The notes below the pieces were generated by a model. It made no database searches and had not been told where the DNA came from. It saw nothing but the letters and a program-made list of their open reading frames with translations. A DNA stretch of 64,000 nt from Helicostylum pulchrum (taxonomy: Eukaryota > Mucoromycota > Mucoromycetes > Mucorales > Mucoraceae), in contig JAIXMO010000013.1 in the NCBI GenBank assembly GCA_025677825.1, positions 595,780-659,779 on the forward strand, given 5' to 3'. Below, piece after piece: positions 1-9,093 of the stretch; the stretch's first letter is position 1; each line of letters starts with the position of its first letter. Made by a program: the position numbers and the translations under genes.

Positions 1-353
1 TTTGAAATTTCAAAGTACTTTAGATAAGGTGCGCTTGGATTAGAATGAGACAAAACCCTAAATTTCGATCAATAGCGCAATGATGTTCTTAATAAAAATA
101 CCAAGTTTACCTGTAGTCTGGTAACTTTATTCCTGCGTCACTTATACTTACTAGTTGAAAAAAAAAACCCCCACTGTATATTCTCAAAATGTGTTTCTCT
201 GCTCTTATTACTGCTCTCTGATAAAATGTTGACCGTGTACTATTATGAGTTATATCCCTTTCTTGTGCTAGATTCCAGTAGTACCGTATTTAAATAATAC
301 AATGTGTTTATATACGACGACAAAAAAAATTTATTAGGTTTAAGAAAAAAAAA

Positions 354-1935
354 TTAAACAGCGTTGACTTCTTCCTCATTCTCTCTCTTCTTAAGGATTA
401 AAGGTTCACCAGTGATACGACGCCACATATCATGAACATCATCACAAACGGTTTCAAAATGAGATGTAGCATCATAAGAACGAGAGATAAAGACATTATC
501 TTGCTTACCATCTTCAATAGGAATTTCCAAAGGAGATTCATGAACGAATCTATATATAAACATTTAGTATATCAACCCCATTACACATTTATATAAATAA
601 AAAAACTTACACATCTTGGATAGGACCTAAAAGCTTTAAGCCTTCCTTAATTTCTTCAGAAGGATTAGCGGTTTCAACAATAGTAGATACGATAGCTAAA
701 TAATAGCCCTTGGGACAAACCATATGGGCATCGCTAACACAAGCAATATAAATATCATGTTTACGACCAACTTGACTTTGAGGAATAACAATTTGACAAG
801 AATCGCTATCGTTGGTACTGGGAATAGGGTGGGTCAAAAGACAGATGGCACGAACAACAGAACCAACCTTCTTTACGTTAAGGGGTGCATAAGAAGGATC
901 GCAAATAACCATCTTGGCGTGAACTGTTTCATCACCTGCCTTAACACCAATTACCTTTCCTTGATCGTTATAAATTAATTCCTTAGCATCTGTATTTAAC
1001 ATATAAGTTCCACCATAAACAGCAGAAAGTCTAAAAAAAAAGGGCGTTAAATAAATAAAAATTTGCATGAATTTTTTTTTTTTTTTTTTTTTACCTGGCA
1101 AAAGCTTGAGGTAAATCACCTAAACCGTAAAGAGGATAGATATAAGGGGATTTACCGTAACGAAGCACAGAAGCAGCATATAATCTAACTTTTTCAACGG
1201 TATCACGAGCAGTTTGACCAAGATAAGAATCATCTAAATGAAGAGCCATAGCGTGACCAATAAATTCTTGAGTACCAGCAGCCAAACCAAACTTTTTAAA
1301 GACTTCAGTCATGGTATTGCGATCGATATCAAGACCTTGATGAGTAGCAGGATCGCTATCTTTATAAGCTTCAGCCCAAACTAAAAAGTTCTTCATACGA
1401 CGCTTTTCAAAGATACCCATTAAAGGAGAAGAAAGAGCTTCAGTGGCATTAGCAGGAACCTTACTGACACGTCCGCCACTGTATACATAAGAACCGGCAA
1501 TTTGCTTGAATTCCAAGTAACGGGTAACGTCAGTATGAGTCAAGAAACGGACAATCTCTCCGTTAGCCATCATAAACTTGGGAATCAAATCAATGTTCCA
1601 ATCACGATCACGACCCAAGGACTCTGCTGGCTTTTGGTCAGGTCTAAACTTGTTATAAAACTACAAAGCAAAACGTTAATTACGTGTTCTATCCTCTTGT
1701 TTATGCCTTTACTTACTTGAGTCAAGTTTAAAGAAGCAGACTCGGCACCGTAATAGTCGTTACGGTCCATATGGAGTACCTTCTTTCCATCAACAGAAAG
1801 AAGACCAGATAAGATACACTCGGTTAAACCGGTACCTAAAACAATAACATCATATTCAGCGTCCTAAAAAAAAAAGTAGCATGCACTTAGTAATATACTT
1901 TTTTTGCTGTGGTCATCATCATCTTTTTTACCATT
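354..1935 (-). CDS. GDI1: Rab GDP-dissociation inhibitor (GDI)
   Basis: Extracts GDP-bound Rab GTPases from membranes and recycles them through the cytosol. Five coding exons on the minus strand (1935-1933, 1863-1717, 1660-1095, 1030-611, 549-354) join in phase to give about 443 residues, the usual GDI length. The protein opens [14 protein letters not shown], the dinucleotide-fold start of GDI/REP proteins, then has [20 protein letters not shown], the Rab-binding stretch [28 protein letters not shown] and [10 protein letters not shown] near the C-terminus, all close to yeast and animal GDI. The first coding exon holds only the ATG: intron 1 starts with GTAAAA directly after it and the next exon resumes at GAC, which restores the conserved N-terminus. 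It is divergent from the stress-protein gene. The identity is secure; the ATG-only exon is inferred from splice signals. Confidence 0.95.
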
Positions 1936-2837
1936 TTATTTTTTTAACAAAAAATATATTAAAAACGATAAAAAAGAAAAGAAAAAGCTGTGTTCTGGGT
2001 TAAATGACGTGTTTCAATAGTGGATCAACCAATCAAGTGCGATAAGGTTTGCTCAAAAGGCATACAAACACATGAGGTAATAGTGATTTTTTTTTTTGTT
2101 GAAAAGAATCAATTAGACTTAACTCTCTTCCTCTCCTTTTTTCTTTGTATTAATATCATACAAAAGCCTGTAGATAACTCGAATATACAATGAATAAGTT
2201 TTATAGGTTGATATTTCATTGTATAGCTGTTAAGTTAAAAAACGATTCTTTTTCACGAAAACTCGTCTCCTCTTCAAAATCGATTGTCTCCGCAACGCGC
2301 GTGTTTTTGGGATCTGCTAATAAGAAAAGGGTTTTCTTTTTACATTTCATACCTACTACGTATTGGTAAGGGGATCATATTTTATCTCGTGATCAAGGTG
2401 GTTTAACCTGTATTACAGATATAAAAAAAAAAGGTACATAAAGCTCACATGAATACTTTAAACACTATTTGGCGGGAAGCAAATAACTTTTAAAAAAAAT
2501 GATCGTAAACGCAATGTCCCCGTACTAAACATGCTTTTTTTACAGCTAAAAAAAAATGTATATACACATATACAAGGCTTTATCTCGCTATATTTCGATA
2601 TATTTAATTTTTTTTTTTCGATGTTAATATATCTACAAGTACAAAAAAAAAGTATGGCTTAAAAGAGATACAAAAAAAAAAGGCACAGATAAAAAACTTC
2701 TTCAAAGTTCTTTGATCGCTAAACCCTTTTTTTTTTTTGGTTTCGCGGCATTTCAACAATCGAATACGTACAAAAACCCTAGTGAGGAAAATTTACTCTT
2801 TTTAAGCTTCTTTTTGTTTAAAAAAATAAAAATAAAA
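1936..2837. other. Divergent intergenic region between GDI and the stress-protein gene
   Basis: About 900 bases without a supported gene. The region is AT-rich with several A/T runs and must hold the promoters of both divergent genes. No motif stands out enough to call. Confidence 0.6.
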
Positions 2838-3737
2838 ATGACACCAACCGAAAAAAAAGATGAAAACTTTGTTAGAGTGGTATCGTTTGATGCAATGACG
2901 AATACGGATTTACCAGACTATTCATTTACGTTACGAGGAAAATCTACCGGATTTAAGCGTACCAGACGATCTCGAACATTTATGGTCGCTACGGATTTAG
3001 CGAATTATAGTGAATATGCACTTACTTGGGCAACTGATGTAAAAGTCTAGTTTACTATCTTTAATTGATTGATTACTAAGATAAATACATGTAGGAAATT
3101 ATGGATGAAGGCGATGAATTAATTGTGTTAAGGGTTTTAACTGTAGATATGAACGGTAAAATGTACATTACTTGATTATTTTATTAATCCTCTAACAAAC
3201 TATATATATAAAAAAAGATAAAAAAGGTGATATTTCAAATCAGTTAGATTTCGAAGCAAAACAATCGAGGGAAACTGCAAAACAAGTAATGAATAATATT
3301 ATGAAAAAGACTCAATCAGAGAAAAAGGTTTTCTATATACATGTGCATAATACCAACAACAATAAAGAAAAAACTAATATTATATATTTTAGATAAGCGT
3401 AATAATTGAATTTGTTATCGGTAAAGTGCAAGAAACGATTCAAAAGATGATAGCCATGTACCAACCTTCACTTTTAATTGTTGGTACACGAGGCCTATCT
3501 GAATTTAAAGGCATGTTACTTGGAAGTATCTCTAAATACTGTTTACAGCACTCACCCGTCCCAGTTGCAGTTGTTCGACCCGAAGGCCAAAAAGCCAAAA
3601 AGTCAAAAAGATTTACGGGGTTAATGAAACTTGGAAGTCTAACGAGTGAAGAAGAAGAGACGTCAACGGATAGATTATTTAATAGGTTATCCATAAAGCA
3701 GCGTAAATACCGGTCTAGATCTACTTCTCCTTCATAA
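2838..3737 (+). CDS. Universal stress protein (UspA family)
   Basis: Nucleotide-binding stress-response protein of the UspA fold. Four exons (2838-3038, 3095-3155, 3218-3327, 3393-3737) join in frame to about 238 residues. The N-terminal 40 residues are variable. The Usp domain then begins at FMVATDLANYSEYALTWA. The C-terminal half carries VGTRGLSEFKGMLLGSISKY, which fits the G-x2-G-x9-G-S ATP-binding signature of ATP-binding Usp proteins, followed by the hydrophobic strand SPVPVAVVRP. A Lys/Ser/Arg-rich tail of about 50 residues follows and may be phosphorylated (inference). The start at 2838 follows an A-rich leader and gives a natural N-terminus; an in-frame ATG at 2712 would add a Phe-rich leader and is less likely. 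Fungi usually carry a few such genes; the precise role is unknown. Confidence 0.9.
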
Positions 3738-3863
3738 TTTATGCCACTATTTGGTTACACACCATTGACAATAATAATAATAAAAAGGGACTTTTAAACT
3801 TTTTCTGTTCAGTTAGTTATCTCTTCTATCTCCCACCCCCCTTTTTTTTTTTTCTTCAGTAGA

Positions 3864-4868
3864 ATGTTGAAACTAGCCATCTTATTCAGTTTACTAGTTT
3901 CAAGCGTACTAACTACAAAGACAGAGTTTGAACGTCGTATTGTTGCTCTTGGTGATCTTCATGGTGATTTACCAAACACACTAGCAATTTTGAAATTCTC
4001 AAATATTATTGACGAGGATCACCACTGGATCGGTGGGGATGCTATCTTTGTCCAAACCGTAAATAATGACACTTGTTAAAAAAATACGTACCAATTTTAT
4101 TAATTATATATGAAGGGAGACGTGGTTGACCGTGGTTTAGATACTATAGCACTCTACGAACTTATCCAGAACCTTCGTGACGAGGCACCACTGCAAGGCG
4201 GCCTCGTGATCCCATTATTAGGTAACCACGAAATTATGAATTTGGTAGGCGACTGGCGGTACGTATACCCAGGCGAGCCAGAGACATTTGGCGGTGTAGC
4301 TCAGCGTAAAAAAGCGTTTGAAGCAGACGGATTTATTGGTGAATACTTGACGCTGTTAAATATCACGACGCGAGTTGGATCCACTGTATTTTGCCACGGT
4401 GGCATCACACCTCATTTTAGTAAGTCGGGTATTGATTGGATTAACGATCAGACTCACGATAGTATCATTCCTTATATGCATGCACAGGGTCGCAGTGGAG
4501 ACGAACATGGTATTTTTGGCAGCAAAGGTCCTACGTGGTATAGAGGGTACGCCTTAGATGACGAGGAGGAGGTATGTAGCGTTCTGGACACCGCTTTAGA
4601 ACTTTTGGAAGCGAACCGTATGGTTGTCGGTCACACCGTGCAACACGATGGCGCTATTCACACTCGGTGTGGCGGAAAAGTAATTTTGATCGATATTGGT
4701 ATTTCGAGTGCGTACGGTGGTAGAAAGGGAGCGTTAGAAATTCGTGGTAATGAGGCGGTGGCTTTATATGCTGATCGTAATGAGGATTTACCTAACCCTC
4801 CTGCCTATATTCCGTTACACCAACGTTCTGAACCAGTGGATCAAACTAGAATTCATCAAGAATTATAA
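3864..4868 (+). CDS. Secreted Shewanella-like metallophosphatase (calcineurin-like)
   Basis: Two exons (3864-4058 and 4116-4868) give about 315 residues. An N-terminal signal peptide (MLKLAILFSLLVSSVLT) predicts entry into the secretory pathway. The metal-binding motifs of PPP-type phosphoesterases are present in order: GDLHGD, GDVVDRG (completed across the intron), GNHE, a His in VFCHGGITP and GHTVQHDG. This order and the spacing fit the Shewanella-like phosphatase branch rather than classical PP1/PP2A. The C-terminal 40 residues (PAYIPLHQRSEP) are not conserved. By eye its codons end in G or C more often than those of its neighbours. The substrate is unknown: a phosphoprotein or a small phosphorylated compound in the secretory lumen is possible. 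Confidence 0.88.
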
Positions 4869-5048
4869 ACTTTTTTTTTTTTTGGGAATATAATTAAACA
4901 TGCTTTCGTTTTTTCTTCTATTATTTACACAGAACATGAGCTATAGTTCCTGTTTTGGTATTTTTTTACTGTCTTGCCTGACAAAAAAAAGTTCGAAAGT
5001 AAAAAAATTATTTTTATGATTATTTAAGATGTAATAAAAAACATTTAT

Positions 5049-5468
5049 TTAAAATTTTCGAGACAAGGAAACGGCTAATAAACAAACAAACATGAAAGCC
5101 AAAATAAAATTGACTTGATGGACATTAGCAGCACTTTGTTGAGTGGGAGTAACTGAAACCGAAGCAGACGGAATACCAGTAGTAGATGTACTAGGCAAAG
5201 GATGAAGTGCGTCTGCTCTCTCGCACACAACAGTTTGATTACCAGCAGGCAACGTATCGTTGACTCCAAACGCATTGACGTACCCTATAATACGAAAACA
5301 CGATGCTAAAGCCATATCCGAGCAATTTAAGTGGCTAGTATCAGGGCAGCTATTGAAAATGACTTTATCATCTTCGTTACTAGTAAAAGTATAGCCGCAT
5401 ACTGAAAATCGGATGTCTCCGCATACGGTATTAGGACAAGTGAATTGCTGTTCTGAGTCGCACAACAT
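5049..5468 (-). CDS. Cys-rich membrane-anchored protein, tandem copy 1
   Basis: Intronless, 139 residues, first of four tandem paralogues. It begins MLCDSEQQFTCPNTVCGDI and keeps the family Cys pattern, followed by sequon-like NDT and NQT, a Ser/Thr/Pro-rich linker of about 30 residues and a C-terminal hydrophobic segment (VNFILAFMFVCLLAVSL) ending in RKF. No N-terminal signal peptide is visible. This copy has the longest Ser/Thr linker and is the most divergent of the four. I do not recognise the family. The short positive tail after the hydrophobic segment would suit either a tail-anchored membrane protein or, less well, a GPI signal. Confidence 0.75.
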   Translation of the reverse strand: MLCDSEQQFTCPNTVCGDIRFSVCGYTFTSNEDDKVIFNSCPDTSHLNCSDMALASCFRIIGYVNAFGVNDTLPAGNQTVVCERADALHPLPSTSTTGIPSASVSVTPTQQSAANVHQVNFILAFMFVCLLAVSLSRKF

Positions 5469-5708
5469 GTTTATATACAACGAAAGAAAAAAAAGAATGA
5501 GAATAGATGGCTGGTATGTATAGATCTATATGTTTAAAGAAACGGAACAAGTGGCTTATTGTTACATTTTGCTTAGCACGCACAGAATATGCTTTTTCTA
5601 TTGTACTACTTAAATTGGAGGTTGCATAACTTAGTCCTATTTTTTGGTATATCGAAAGGATTTTTTTTATTAAATAGTTAAAAATAAAAGGTATAGTAAA
5701 CTATCTAC

Positions 5709-6083
5709 TTAAAATTTTCGAGCCAACGAAACAGTTAACAAGCAGATAAACACTAAAACCAAAATAAAATTTGCTTGGTTGAGAGTAGTAGCACTTGCTG
5801 TTGGCAAAGGTTTAACAAAAGGTAGAATTTCACCGAGACTCTCACAATTAGCAATTTGATTACCAGCAGGCAACGTATTATTTACTCCATTCTTACTGAC
5901 ATACATCCTAAGCATAAAACATGTTCGAAAAGCGTCATCAGCACAGTTCAAGTGGCTAGTATCCGAACAACCATCGTAAGTGACAGTGACATTGTCGGTA
6001 GTAGTCCATGAGCACACCGAGAATTTCAAGTCTCCACAAACAGTATCAGGACAAGTAAATGTCTGGTCTGGTCCGCACAACAT
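5709..6083 (-). CDS. Cys-rich membrane-anchored protein, tandem copy 2
   Basis: Intronless, 124 residues. It opens MLCGPDQTFTCPDTVCGDL and has the same Cys spacing as its neighbours, with CSDTSHLNC in the middle and GVNNTLPAGNQ before the last core cysteine. The linker is the shortest of the set; the hydrophobic tail ends ARKF. The gap to copy 1 is about 240 bases and keeps recognisable similarity to the gaps between the other copies, which supports duplication of gene plus promoter. Function unknown. Confidence 0.78.
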   Translation of the reverse strand: MLCGPDQTFTCPDTVCGDLKFSVCSWTTTDNVTVTYDGCSDTSHLNCADDAFRTCFMLRMYVSKNGVNNTLPAGNQIANCESLGEILPFVKPLPTASATTLNQANFILVLVFICLLTVSLARKF

Positions 6084-6137
6084 TTTATATAACGAAATAA
6101 AAATAAAAATTGATAAAGTATACTGAAAAAAGCAAGC

Positions 6138-6145
6138 GTTTTATA
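6138..6145 (-). promoter_or_regulatory. TATA-like element of tandem copy 2
   Basis: TATAAAAC followed by GCTTGC lies about 55 bases upstream of the ATG. The same block occurs before copies 3 and 4, with a shared GTTACATTT about 20-25 bases further upstream. Confidence 0.5.
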
Positions 6146-6268
6146 GATATTAAAGAAATGTAACACGAAATATGCTTTTTTCTATTGGATCACTCAAAGT
6201 GGAGATCAGAAAATTTAGTCCTACAATGTAAACTTTATTTAAAATAAAAGGTATATTAAACTATCTAC

Positions 6269-6658
6269 TTAAAATTTTCTAGCCAAGGAAACGGATAACA
6301 GGAAGATACACATGAAAGCCAAAATAAAATTTGCGCTATTGAGAGTAGCAGCACTTTCTTTAATAGTAGGAGCGCCTTCATTAGATTTAGGAATAGGTAA
6401 AGTGTCGTCGATATTCTCGCATATGGCAAATTGATTACCAACAGGCAAGGTATTATTCACTCCATCCGTACTGACATACATCGTAAGCCTAAAACATGTT
6501 TGCAAAGCGAAATTTCCGCAGTTCAATTGGCTAGTATCCGAACAACTATCGAAAACGAGACTACCGTTACTAGCATTAGACCACGAGCACACGGAGAACT
6601 TTATGTTTCCACACACCGTATCAGGACAAGATAATTGCTGTTCCAAGTCGCACAACAT
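6269..6658 (-). CDS. Cys-rich membrane-anchored protein, tandem copy 3
   Basis: Intronless, 129 residues, starting MLCDLEQQLSCPDTVCGNI. The core has CSDTSQLNC, ALQTCFRLTMYV and GVNNTLPVGNQ; the tail is hydrophobic and ends ARKF. It is the closest relative of copy 4 at both DNA and protein level, so these two probably arose from the most recent duplication. No signal peptide is seen. Function unknown. Confidence 0.78.
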   Translation of the reverse strand: MLCDLEQQLSCPDTVCGNIKFSVCSWSNASNGSLVFDSCSDTSQLNCGNFALQTCFRLTMYVSTDGVNNTLPVGNQFAICENIDDTLPIPKSNEGAPTIKESAATLNSANFILAFMCIFLLSVSLARKF

Positions 6659-6710
6659 TTTAAATAACGAAAGAAAAAAAAAATCGATAAAATCCAGAAA
6701 AAAGCAAGCG

Positions 6711-6718
6711 TTTTATAT
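6711..6718 (-). promoter_or_regulatory. TATA-like element of tandem copy 3
   Basis: ATATAAAA followed by CGCTTGC, about 53 bases upstream of the ATG, in the same arrangement as copies 2 and 4. Confidence 0.5.
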
Positions 6719-6916
6719 AGATTCATGTTAAATAAATGTAACAATTGGCCTATAGTTGCATTTAGCTTAGCACAAACTGCATATGGTACTTCTATTGTAT
6801 CACTTAAAGTGAATGTAGGGTAATTTAGTCCTACAATTAAAAAATAAAAGATATAGTCTTTTTTTTGAATCAAGTGTAAACTTTATTGAAAATAAAAGAT
6901 ATATTAACATATCTAC

Positions 6917-7303
6917 TTAAAGTTTTCTAGCCAAGGAAACGGATAACAGGCAGATAAACATGAAAGCCAAAAAAAAATTGGCGCCATTGAGAGTAGCAGC
7001 ATTTTCTTTATTAGGAAGGTCTTCAGTAGGGTTAGGAAAAGGTAGATTTTCATCGATAATCTCACACACGGCAATTTGATTACCAACAGGCAAGGTATTA
7101 TTCACTCCATCCATACCGACATACATCCTAAGTCTAAAACATGTTTGCAAAGCGAAATTTCCGCAGTCCAATTGGCTAGTATCCGAACAACTGTCGTAAG
7201 TGACAGTGATATTGTCATTAGTAGTCCATGAGCACACAGAGAACCTTATGTTTCCACACACAGTATCGGGACAAGAAAATGGCTGTTCTGAGTCGCACAA
7301 CAT
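6917..7303 (-). CDS. Cys-rich membrane-anchored protein, tandem copy 4
   Basis: Intronless, 128 residues, starting MLCDSEQPFSCPDTVCGNI. It shares the eight core cysteines, the DTSQLDC and GVNNTLPVGNQ blocks and a C-terminal hydrophobic segment (FFLAFMFICLLSVSL) ending ARKL. It is the most upstream gene of the array in the direction of transcription. Its promoter region (about 7304-7450) retains the elements shared with the other copies. Function unknown. Confidence 0.78.
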   Translation of the reverse strand: MLCDSEQPFSCPDTVCGNIRFSVCSWTTNDNITVTYDSCSDTSQLDCGNFALQTCFRLRMYVGMDGVNNTLPVGNQIAVCEIIDENLPFPNPTEDLPNKENAATLNGANFFLAFMFICLLSVSLARKL

Positions 7304-7360
7304 TTTTAAATAACGAAGTAAAAATAAAAAAATCGATAAAGTATATTGAAAAAAGCAAGC

Positions 7361-7368
7361 ATTTTATA
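7361..7368 (-). promoter_or_regulatory. TATA-like element of tandem copy 4
   Basis: TATAAAAT followed by GCTTGC, about 58 bases upstream of the ATG, with GTTACATTT further upstream. Its position implies a very short 5' leader. Confidence 0.5.
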
Positions 7369-8047
7369 GATATTAAAGAAATGTAACAATTGTTTTACTG
7401 TTACATTTTGCTTAGCGTTCACACATATGTCTGAATATGGGGTTTTTCTGTAGATTACGTATTCAAATAAATGAACAACCTGTAAATTTTGTGTTCCTCA
7501 AGACTGCACCGCCGAAAACGTTTTTGTTTCTAGAAAAAGTCGCATGAAATATTGCTTTACAGGTGCTTAGCGGGTATGTTTTACGTAATAGTAGGCTCAA
7601 AAGTATAATTATCCTTACGACTTTAATTTTTCTCAATTGCTTCACTTTACAAAAAAAAAAAAAATTACTACGACTATTGGAGTTAGAAAAACAACTCTCG
7701 CTTCAATCGTACACGCCACTTTTTTTTTTTTACAAAGCGTACAAACGTAACTTGGTACGACATTCGCAAAAAAGATAGACGAGTTTTACTTCATCATCCA
7801 AATACGCTATAGCTGAGCAAGAATAGTGTCATGAGCGAGGATTAATGCAAGGAATAGTGTAACTACCCCAAATAAAATACCCAGGATTAGTGCAAGCTTA
7901 CATACACTGTCTCAAAGGACGGTGTATTTAAATTAGTTGTGTGCTTGATTTCAATTCCGTTAAAAAATGTATCTTTACTAAATGCATGCAGTAGAAATAT
8001 GTGCTAATTAAAAAGTCAATGTAGATAACTTATTTCATCAGTTTTAT

Positions 8048-8229
8048 ACACTTCAATTCTAAAGTTTAGCAGCTATTTTTCGTGATCCCTAGAAGCAAAA
8101 AGAGTATAGTACCGGACGAAAGCGCATATTTGTTCTCAAAACGAACAAGTAGATACTCCAGCGATAATAATGAGCCTGTCATCGATGAGCTCGACGAGGA
8201 ACAGGTCGCCAAGATGGATGGCTCCACTT
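8048..8229 (+). pseudogene. Orphan 3' exon or gene remnant
   Basis: An open frame preceded by an acceptor-like TTTAG (ending near 8069) reads QLFFVIPRSKKSIVPDES and ends in a hydrophilic acidic tail (VIDELDEEQVAKMDGST) with a TAG at 8227-8229. The codon choice looks coding and is richer in G and C than the flanks. No start codon, donor or upstream exon could be linked to it, so it is either the last exon of a gene lost upstream or a chance frame. The family is not recognised. Confidence 0.3.
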
Positions 8230-9093
8230 AGTTTAACTTTCTGTATATAATTTTATCTTGTAAAAAAAAGCCATTACTCTTCACTGTGTTATCTGCACAC
8301 GGTATAGCCATCGGGTGGTGCAATACTTTCAAAAAAACGCTCGAATGTTCGTCACTCGGTTGTACGTGCAGACACTGTGCTTTTTTTGCTGATCTTTCTT
8401 GCGATAACAATAGTGGCCCGATTGGATTAGAAAAAAAAAAGTGACTGCAGAAATTTTTAAAATGTAGGGGTTGGGTTCTAAAACGTTTCTCAAAAGATAT
8501 AAAAAGGGCCGCAAAAAAAAACTGAGAAATCTTTAATTAACTCCTGCTACCGCCGTTCTTTCTTGTTGTACATAACAAAAAAGCGGTTCTTCTTCGAAGA
8601 ACAGGTCAGAAGAAATCAAGCCCGATTAATCACCGAGGATAATTATCAGTTTATCTAAGGCTTCATGCTCTGGCTAAAGATTAAAAAAATCTTTATTAAA
8701 ATAAATAAAAATGAAAAAATAAATAAATACGCCCCTGAAACATCAAATAAGCAGTACAAAAAGGCAGTACGAAAAAGCAGCTGAAAAAAAAAAATGACCT
8801 TGAAAAGGCAAAAAACTTCAAAACACCAAAAGATCCCCGCTTCGGTTAAAGGGGAACATTTTTAACATCTTGTTTACATTCTGTTTTCCTATTAGCCTGC
8901 TTCTGACGGAATCAACCCGTACAGTTTAATAATAAACGCGAGGCTTTGTCAATAGTACATATCGGGCCTGGTATTTTATATTATGTTACACGCTTCAATT
9001 GGGGAGACAACAAGAGATATATAATTCCTTTTTTTTTCTGGACAATCTCTCTTCCTCTTCCTTTTCTTTTGTTTTTCTTTTCTTGTCATATAT

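Larger units (their letters stand above)
7304..9093. other. Intergenic region with one orphan exon-like stretch
   Basis: About 1.8 kb between the Cys-rich array and the bestrophin-like gene. Apart from the exon-like reading frame at 8048-8229 nothing coding can be supported. The sequence is AT-rich with A/T runs; the last 100 bases before 9094 are pyrimidine-rich and probably belong to the bestrophin promoter. Confidence 0.5.

Noticed and set aside
8820..8850. CCCC...GGGG stem near a T-rich stretch as a terminator or small RNA
   Set aside because: Stem is only four pairs with a mismatched loop; no support.
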